The notes under the pieces were generated by a model that was given only the letters and a program-made list of their open reading frames with translations, made no database searches and was not told the origin of the DNA. Source: Aphidius gifuensis (lineage: Eukaryota > Arthropoda > Insecta > Hymenoptera > Braconidae). Taken from it: 64,000 nt of DNA. The stretch is from positions 14,658,469 through 14,722,468 of the forward strand of contig NC_057790.1 in assembly GCF_014905175.1 (NCBI RefSeq). Reading direction: 5' to 3'. The translations under genes were made by a program, and so were the position numbers. Of the stretch, positions 57,301 through 64,000 are shown piece by piece. The first letter of the stretch is position 1. Each line of letters opens with the position of its first letter.

Positions 57301-57986
57301 AGTTACAAATAATAATATAGAGCGAGTTCATATATTCGCTGGCTTCTTTAATTGGTGTTCTATTCGAATTCCAACAGCATCATGAACGAAAAATGATAGG
57401 TTACTATCGAAAAAAAGGTCAATAAGTATAATGAGCTTGGGAGTTCATGATCGAAAGTTACGTATCCGCTCCAATATGCCAGAGTGAGTTCACTCAACAA
57501 AGTACCCGCAACGTCTTTTATAATGAATCAAGTGCAGTCGCAGATATAAAATGAGTATCTTCAAATATCATTTTCAATATTTTTAGTTTAGACATACGTG
57601 CGAAAATGCATTGTCTAAAGTTCTTGTACTACAATAGTCGAATTTCAACCAAAGTTTTACGAGATTCGGACAAGATTTAATAATAAAAGGCATTATGAGA
57701 GAACAATTACAGGCTACCAAGTCTAAATCTGTTAAATAAAGACCACAATTATGAAGTAGCGATTTTACAAAAAGTGATGCATTAGTTTTTTTAAATCGCT
57801 CGAAAATATTTCGATGAGTACGATATTGCCAATGAATAAATTTAAGTTGTTTGACTCTGCATCAAGTATACTATGAATTCCACTGTTTGCATACTAAAAA
57901 ATTAATCAATTACAAATATATTATATATGACGATTACTAAATAATTTTTTTGGTTAAATAATTGATGTGTTATAAAAAATATCATA
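57301..57986. other. Intergenic, nothing recognised
   Basis: Unique-looking AT-rich sequence with some GC-richer parts at 57,340-57,500. I found no ORF or repeat structure. Confidence 0.35.
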
Positions 57987-60191
57987 CACTGAAAAAAAAA
58001 TTTTCTATTTATAAGACAAAAAGTTCTTAAGAATAGAAGTTTTCTTGAAAATGTATTTGATTAAGATAAAATTGACTGGATTAAGACAAAGACCATAACC
58101 AAATCAAAATTTTCTTGAAACATGAAAAAAAAGTCTTGGTTCAAGACGAACTGTTCATGTTTTTAGAAGTATACTTCTTGGATTATGGATAAATGTGTCT
58201 TGGATCGAGACGAACTGTTCATGTTTTTAGAAGTATGCTTCTTGGATTATGGATAAATGTGTCTTGGATCAAGACATATTGTTCATGTTTTTAGAAGTAT
58301 TCTTCTTGAATTATGAATCGATATCCCGAGTGGAAATTTCAGTCCGATTCGGATCCAGGACGGATCCAGTTCACCTGATTACATATCCAAATCGGATCAG
58401 GCTGGCCGGATCCGATTCGGACTGAAAATGTAACGCCGGCTAGGCTCCGAATCGGATCCCCAAACCGGATCGGTTACAATAAAGACACCGTGGCTAAAAT
58501 CGGATACCAAATTATGTATCCAAATTACATTTAAATCGGATCCGATTTATTAAACGGATCCGATTTTACATCCAAAACGGATCCGATTTTATTATCCAAA
58601 TTGGATCCGATTTACATCCAAATCGGATCCGATTTATATTTGAACCGGATCCGAATTTTGTTTATAAAAAATTTAATTAAAAAAAATATATTTGCTTTTT
58701 TCAATTATTTTTAACAATCATTATTAACAATATTTTATCTTATAAAATTCAACCTAAACTAAACTAAAATTCCGGTTTTGTATATCGATCTCGGGGCTAT
58801 TCTGTTCAAAGTCGGCAACTCTATCCTATTGACCACGGCGGCGTACGTGGAATCCATAAAATCAAAAGTCCTTTACAAGTGTAGAAAGTTATTTCAAAAT
58901 TACAATAGAAAAACTTGATATGATTAATACTATATATATGCAACAATGTATTTATTATTATCAAAAAATAAAATGACATTCTGAAATTAATTTTTTTTTT
59001 TTTTTTCAAATACTTCTAAGTTGGATCCGTTTCAAATCAGGGAAACCGGATCCGGCTTACCTTAGCCAAGCCTGACCAAATCCGGAAGTTAACTTTGACA
59101 AAAAAAACAAACTTCAATTAAAGTCCGGCATTCCGGATCCGATTCGGATCAGGATAGAGTAAGGAAAACCAGATCCGGTTAGCCTTAGCCAAACCTGACC
59201 GAACCCGGAGATAACTTTGAAAAGAAAAATAAAGTCCGATTAAAGTCCAGCAATCTGGATCCGATTCGGATCAGGAAAGAGTAAGGAAAGCCGGATCCGG
59301 ATAGCCTTAGCCAAACCTGACTGAACCCGGAGATAACTTTGAAAAAAAAAATAAGGTCCGATTAAAGTCCGGCGATCTGGATCCGATTCGGATCAGGATA
59401 GAGTAAGGAAAACCGGATCCGGTTAGTCTTAGCCAAACCTGACCGAACCCGGAGATAACTTTGAAAAGAAAAATAAAGTCCGATTAAAGTCCAGCAATCT
59501 GATCTAATTCGACTGTAAAGATATGAAAGCCGATCCAAGTTAGTTTTAGCCAAACCTGACTGAACCCGAGATAACTTTGAAAAAAAAAAATAATGTCCGA
59601 TTAAAGTCCGGCAATCTGGATCCGATTCGATCAGAAAGAGTAAGCCGGATCCGGTTAGCCTTAGCCATAACGGATCCGAAAAATGTCAGGAAACCCATCT
59701 GATTGTTCCTAGCCATACTGGATCCGATTCGGATCAGGATCCGGCCAAGCCGGATTCAATTTCCACTCGGGATACTTCTAAAAACATGAACAGTTTGTCT
59801 CGATCCAAGACACATTTATCCATAATCCAAAAAGCATACTTCTAAAAACATGAACAGTTTGTCTTGAACCGAGACACATTTATCCATAATCCAAGAAGCA
59901 TACTTCTAAAAACATGGACAGTTCGTCTCGATCCAAGACACATTTATCCATAATCCAAGAACTATACTTCTAAAAACATGAACAGTTTGTCTCGGTCCAA
60001 GACGCATTTGTTCATGATCCAAGAAGTATACTTCTAAAAACATGAACAGTTCGTCTGTTTAAAGACTTTTCGTTTCAAGAAAAATTTTTATTGGAAGTCT
60101 TTGTTTTAATCCAAATCAACTTTATCTTAATCCAAATACATTTTTTTTCAAGAAGAAAACTTCTATCAGATAGAATTTTTTTTTTTCAGTG
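57987..60191. mobile_element. Foldback element with long arms of 66-bp subrepeats (outer, nested host)
   Basis: Ends CACTGAAAAAAAA and its complement TTTTTTTTCAGTG. The arms (57,987-58,320 and 59,773-60,191) are inverted copies made of about 66-bp direct repeats with TTCTAAAAACATGAACAGTT and GATCCAAGACACATTTATCC. The element's middle is replaced or filled by the separate insertion at 58,324-59,772. A TA duplication is not evident. Confidence 0.75.
58324..59772. mobile_element. TCCCGAGTGGAAATT element nested in the 57,987 element
   Basis: Left end TCCCGAGTGGAAATTTCAG, right end AATTTCCACTCGGGA, with TA on both sides (58,322-58,323 and 59,773-59,774). The interior is packed with GGATCCGATTCGGATCAGG-type repeats: short palindromic CGGATCCG units at both ends and four direct repeats of about 120 bp at 59,130-59,660. 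No coding potential. It is younger than the surrounding element. Confidence 0.8.
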
Positions 60192-60486
60192 TGGAAATAA
60201 GAAAAATTAAAATTGAAAAATTGAAAAAAAAAAAAATACAGTCGTCGATAAAATTAAAAAATACATGTTTTTCTCCAAATAAACTTTTTTATATGATAAT
60301 TAGTTTATAGGATAAAAAATAAAAACGAAATTTTTTTTTTTGACAAAAATACTTTTTTTTAATCATGTAACTCGAGACAACTTCTTTAAAAAGTAATAAA
60401 TCGACTTGAAATTTTGACTGTATCTTCATTATAAGCTACCAATTGCAACAGTATAATAAAAAAACTCATTTATTGTCCTTTTCGCG

Positions 60487-61794
60487 TTGACTATTGACGA
60501 CATAGATAAGGAACTAGAAGGAAAAAACGGACTGGGAGGCACGTGGATTGGAGGAAAGAAAATAACTGTACTAAAATACGCGGATGACGTAGTTTTACTT
60601 GCGGAAAATGCGGGTGATCTACAAAAAATGCTGATAACTTTGGGTAAATGGGCGGAGAAAAATAAACTGGAGGTCAACACAAAAAAAACAAAAGTTATGA
60701 TTTTTAAAAAAGGGAGGGGGAAGAAAAATGAGAAGGAAAAATTCACTTATAAAGGGGAAGAAATCGAAATTGTCAAAAGGTTCAAATACCTGGGGTTCAA
60801 CTTCACGGTAGGGGGCAGCCTAAGGGAACATGTGAAAGCCACAGTGGGGAGAATTCAAAAGACAATAAACACTACATGGGGGGTATGTAAGAGAGGGAAA
60901 ATACATAAACTAAAAGACAAATTATACCTAATGAATGCAATCTCCAGAGCAGGTTTCCTGTACGGGGTAGAAATATGGGGATGGGATCAATGGGAAGAGA
61001 TGCTAAAAATGCAAGGGAGATACTCTAAGATGGCACTAGGCGTAGCTAGGAATACTCCGAATTATCTTTGGAAAAGGGAAACGGGACAAATCGATCTAAG
61101 AATTTTGGCAGGGAAAAGAGCGGTGACAAATATGATTAAGGTAGCGGGAATGGAGATGGACAGACTTCTTAAAATATGTCAAAACGAAATACTAAGAGGT
61201 ATTTTTAACAATAACCCCACAATTTGGGGGAGAAAGATAAAGGTAATATGTAAAAAATTAGGCCTGTTGGATAAGCTTAAAGAAATCAGGGAGGGGGAAG
61301 ATCTACATGAAATCAAGAAAATAGGGGAAGAGGGGTTATTTAAATGGATGAAAGAGGACATGGAAAATGACTGGAAGCTAGTCAACCAGTCATCGTATTG
61401 TCCTTACTACAAAGAAATAGAGCAGGTTCCGAGCACGAAACCACCGGAATATCTAGATAAAGAAGATAGCCAGGAATAAGAAAAGGCAATCTGGACAAAA
61501 ATTAGGTTAGGGAACGTATGCAAAGATGGGAAGAAGGGATACTCGAACTGGGATTGTAGGGTCTGCGGGAAAGAAAGGGAAACTTTAACTCACGTTATCT
61601 CGTGTAAGGATCTGATCCAAACAATTAAAGGGAAGTGGGTAACCGAATTAATGGAATGGAAAGGGGGGAAAACAGGTCAGACACTGAGAGGTCGTCTGAT
61701 TCGCGCATTGCGTGGGTCACCAGTGAGGGCCCTATGTGTACTGTTCGCCAAACTGGGGAACCATGGAAAAAACACAATAACGCGAAAGCAATAG
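60487..61794 (+). pseudogene. LINE (non-LTR retrotransposon) reverse transcriptase, 3' fragment
   Basis: The frame enters within the reverse transcriptase domain and has the catalytic YADD box (KYADDVVLLAE near 60,575), the thumb region (KRFKYLGFNFTVGG) and, after an in-frame TAA at 61,477, a C-terminal zinc knuckle (CRVCGKERETLTHVISCK) and the tail up to TAG at 61,792. The 5' part with APE endonuclease is missing, as expected for 5'-truncated insertions. Its base composition is clearly less AT-rich than its surroundings. The clade (R1/I/Jockey-like) is not decided. Confidence 0.85.
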
Positions 61795-62363
61795 CAACCT
61801 CCCCATTTCCTCATGCGATATCATTGCATGCAACAAGCGGGGGAAGTGCCAATAGGAAATAATTTAAGGCAGTATGTAAATCCCAAGGTAGGATAATTCT
61901 TTGGGTTCAAAAAGGCACCCTTGTAACCATCGAAGTCTGTAGATTAGACGGCTGGGATCAGGTTGTCGCATGACTCAGTGCGCATGCGTGGTCAGCCATG
62001 TTTGATTCCATTCCCCACTACTAATGTTCACCACATAATGTAAACAAACAATGTATGGCATGTCAAAAAAATTTCAACATCAAAATTTAATCATTTATTT
62101 ATTGAATCCTATATAAAAAAGAACAAGGTACTAATAGCTAACTTCATGTGTCGCACCTTTATTCGTGATTCTATTGGCTGACGCTGTCGACACATTCATT
62201 TTCATTAGCTCACACACACATACACGTTATACGTTCGATACATTCAATAAATCGATATATTTAAAATAGTGGTTAAGTTAATTTAATATGCAATTTAAGA
62301 GCTGCGTGAACCTGGCACCCCACTTTATCGTAGAGACTTGTAGTATGGCTCATTTTGAAGGTC
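61795..62363. other. LINE 3' flank and intergenic sequence
   Basis: Possibly the LINE 3' UTR until about 61,960; no poly(A) tail is visible. No gene follows. Confidence 0.3.
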
Positions 62364-62665
62364 TTAATTTGTAGTAATTTGTAGTGAAAAGGGTTTAATT
62401 TGTAGTTCAAAAATTAAGGGTGAAAAGGTTAAAAAGGTAATTTCTTCAAAAATTGACTTAGAGCGATGAGAGTAGGGCCAAAACGTTCGTTGAATTTGTA
62501 GTAATTTGTAGTAAAAAGAGTTTAATTTGTAGTTCAAAAATTAGGTGTGAAAAAAGGGTTAAAAATGTAATTTCGCAGAAAATTGAAGAAAAATAGTAAT
62601 GAAGGTCAAATAGCTTTCTTAGAATTTGTAGTAATTGTAGTGAACAAATTTTAATTTGAGTTGAA
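62364..62665. repeat. Tandem ~127-bp repeat with AATTTGTAGTAATTTGTAGT
   Basis: Three units start near 62,366, 62,495 and 62,620, each with AATTTGTAGTAATTTGTAGT and then AATTTGTAGTTCAAAAATTA. The motif GAATTTGTAGT also occurs in the 155-bp array downstream. Confidence 0.65.
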
Positions 62666-62865
62666 AAATAATGACACAAAAATTTTTTTTTGGAGCAATA
62701 ATCATGATAAAATTGCATAATCTTTTTGTTGACAACCAGAAAAACATGAGTAAAATAAATGGAGAAAAAATCGTAAAAAATATAAATATATTTTTACTAA
62801 ACCAGTTTCCCAAAAAAAAAAAAGTCAAAAAAGTGGAAAAAATTTTACCTTATATTGAATACTAA

Positions 62866-64000
62866 ATAACTTTTTTATTTATTGACCAAAAAAAAAACTA
62901 AAATATTGGATAGATAGGAAAACATCCTAGCTAATTTGTAGTGAAGAAATTAGAATTTGTAGTTGAACCATTTGTCCGGAAAAATTATTTCTCTGACATA
63001 TTCCCTTAATAAATTATTGCGTAACTTTCTTATTTATTGACCAAAATTCAAACTAAAATATTAAATAGATAGGGAAACATCCTAGCTAATTTGTAGTGAA
63101 GAAATTAGAATTTGTAGTTGAACCATTTGTCCGGAAAAATTAATTCTCTCATATAATACCTTCATAAATTATTGCGTAACTTTCTTATTTATTGACCAAA
63201 ATTTAAACTAAAATATTAAATAGATAGGGAAACATCCTAGCTAATTTGTAGTGAAGGAATTAGAATTTGTAGTTGAACCATTTGTCCGGAAAAATTAATT
63301 CTCTGACATATTCCCTTAAGGTTGTATGTAAACAGAATTTCCCTCTATACGATTTTTGATTTTTTGAGTTCATATTAAAGCCAGAATAATTATCTATCTT
63401 GTTGATTTTTTTCGAAATTTTCGTGTGTTGTTTTTTTTAGATAATTGATGTCAAAGTTGACAACTTTAACACGTAGGTATAGGGACTGAACACATATTTT
63501 CTCCTGTAGCTCAAAAAGTTTCTATACGATTTTCCTTAATTTACGATCAGCTTGTAGTTTATTATAATACGGATTTTTTAAGCCTTTAACGATCAATTTC
63601 GTCTGTTGATTTTAAAAGATATTACATTGTCAAAATCAAAATTTTCTATCATTAGCGGTCATTCTATTTATTCGTCAAATGTCTCATGTTTTGGCTATGG
63701 TAGTATGTGTGTGCCTATCCAGATGGAATACAGATACACATACTACCAACAACGTGCCAGTATATAGTAAACAGAAATTGATATGGGGAACTACAAATAT
63801 TTTGTATAACCGTACATACATGCAAACGGGGCCCAAACTTTGTCCACAGATGGGATTTACATACAACCTTAATAAAATATTATGTAACTTTTTATTATTG
63901 ACAAAATTCAAACTAAAATATTTAAATAGATAGGAAATTTAGTTAGATTGTGAAATGGAAATTAGAATGTAGTTGAACCTTGTCCGAAATATTTCTTCAT
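62866..64000. repeat. Tandem ~155-bp repeat array, interrupted by a transposon
   Basis: Units start near 62,866, 63,021 and 63,176 with TAACTTTCTTATTTATTGACC and contain GAAACATCCTAGCTAATTTG and GAACCATTTGTCCGGAAAAA. The array resumes at 63,873 with a further diverged unit that reaches the window edge. Confidence 0.75.
63320..63868. mobile_element. piggyBac-like MITE with TTAA target duplication
   Basis: GGTTGTATGTAAACAGAATT at the left and TTTACATACAACC at the right, each next to TTAA (63,316-63,319 and 63,869-63,872). Joining the flanks across one TTAA restores the tandem unit, which reads CCCTTAATAAATTATTGCG in the intact neighbour. The 549-bp interior has no transposase. Confidence 0.85.

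Overview
The window looks like nuclear DNA of an insect. The host genes have many short introns, orthologues in other arthropods and very AT-rich surroundings. A parasitoid wasp is plausible but is inference only. Six host loci can be read: a spliced gene of unknown function at the left (exons near 1.2 and 3.4 kb), the 5' half of CLASP (35.6-38.4 kb, minus), an SH3BP5/parcas homologue (40.3-43.5 kb, minus), BLOC1S5/Muted (48.9-49.8 kb, plus), a TMEM199/Vma12-like gene (49.8-50.6 kb, plus) and a CHRAC1-like histone-fold gene (50.9-51.5 kb, minus). There are also a decayed dsRNA-binding protein gene (8.3-8.8 kb) and C2H2 zinc-finger remnants (52.7-53.3 kb).

The main item is an endogenous Polinton/Maverick (adintovirus-like) element, from about 16.31 kb into an assembly gap at 35,472-35,571. 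It has long, mosaic terminal inverted repeats. The left arm of its interior runs on the minus strand: a decayed copy of an exonuclease-like protein, an unknown protein, and an envelope/F-type glycoprotein. The rest runs on the plus strand: an unknown ORF, a three-exon spliced gene, protein-primed DNA polymerase B, the A32-like packaging ATPase, two small conserved Polinton proteins, a chromodomain integrase, penton, a pVI-like protein, the major capsid protein, the intact paralogue of the exonuclease-like protein, an adenain-type protease and a BIR-BIR-RING inhibitor of apoptosis.

Five of the conserved genes (ATPase, two small proteins, pVI-like, MCP) and the exonuclease-like gene at 32.3 kb are open. 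Polymerase, integrase, penton, protease, envelope and IAP carry stops, frameshifts or a deletion. The element is therefore probably not autonomous, though several frames have had little time to decay. Several of its genes share a TATA box followed about 30 bp later by an arthropod initiator.

A solo end of the same element family lies at 3,742-4,445 and interrupts the last visible exon of the left-hand spliced gene. The rest of the window is dominated by non-autonomous DNA transposons: pogo-like, hAT-like, piggyBac-like (TTAA) and several foldback families, often nested. There are also AT-rich minisatellites and one LINE reverse-transcriptase fragment (60.5-61.8 kb). Between 4.4 and 16.3 kb there is almost no coding sequence.
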